Assembly: GCA_028554755.1 (NCBI GenBank)
Contig: JAPTOF010000021.1
Span: 2,312,501-2,376,500, forward strand
Direction of reading: 5' to 3'
From: Cordia subcordata
Lineage: Eukaryota > Streptophyta > Magnoliopsida > Boraginales > Cordiaceae
DNA length: 64,000 nucleotides
The translations under genes and the position numbers were made by a program. Below the pieces are notes generated by a model that made no database searches, was not told the origin of the DNA, and saw only the letters and a program-made list of their open reading frames with translations. Shown one piece after another: positions 63,934-64,000 of the stretch; position 1 is the first letter of the stretch; each line of letters opens with the position of its first letter.

Positions 63934-64000
63934 AGAAGTTTTATACTTAAAATTTTTATTTTTATTTTCGATGCAGTGTACAATATAATACATATAATGT
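63478..64000. other. Intergenic with (AT)n microsatellite
   Basis: No gene was recognised. An AT run lies at about 63896-63930. The open frame at 63448-63684 starts inside the MITE end and has no family resemblance. Confidence 0.5.

Overview
The window looks like nuclear DNA of a eudicot plant. It is AT-rich. Six spliced protein genes with GT-AG introns can be rebuilt; the exons join in frame and give complete proteins that resemble known plant families (by recall, no search was run). Several proteins start with plastid or mitochondrial transit-like N-termini. Most of the remaining DNA is transposon debris typical of dicots: hAT-like and Stowaway-like MITEs, Helitron, Mutator-like, LTR, LINE and tRNA-derived SINE sequences.

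Layout. 1-7.4 kb: no supported gene, an inverted-repeat element with an almost pure A/T core, two Stowaway-like MITEs in opposite orientation and a hAT-like MITE. 7.44-14.59 kb (minus): organellar RNase II/R exoribonuclease (RNR1-like), 14 coding exons. 15.86-21.02 kb (minus): rhomboid intramembrane serine protease, 6 exons. 21-34.6 kb: about 13 kb of repeats (MITEs, a LINE 3' end, SINE-like units, degenerate satellite-like arrays). 35.22-37.52 kb (plus): GRAS transcription factor, intronless CDS. 42.41-44.08 kb (minus): YidD-family (UPF0161) protein, 5 exons. 45.13-49.36 kb (minus): NAD(P)-binding Rossmann (atypical SDR) protein, 7 exons. 52.09-53.79 kb (minus): HAD-superfamily phosphatase of the pyrimidine-5'-nucleotidase type, 8 coding exons. 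55.15-60.11 kb: a nested transposon. A Mutator-like element with a perfect 9-bp target-site duplication holds a Helitron and an LTR retroelement with its own 5-bp duplication. 62.19-62.58 kb: a solo-LTR-like unit. The last 1.4 kb holds another hAT-like MITE and an AT microsatellite.

The genes do not form an operon or a single pathway. Their order matters more. From memory, HAD phosphatase, Rossmann protein and RNR1 are adjacent in Arabidopsis (At5g02230, At5g02240, At5g02250). A paralogous Rossmann gene sits beside the GRAS gene SCL9 (At2g37660, At2g37650), and a rhomboid sits beside a GRAS gene at At2g29050/At2g29060. This window therefore looks like an ancestral gene block less broken up than in Arabidopsis. 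No bacterial-type system, CRISPR array or rRNA gene was seen. The best structural finding is the dated stack of nested insertions at 55.1-60.1 kb.
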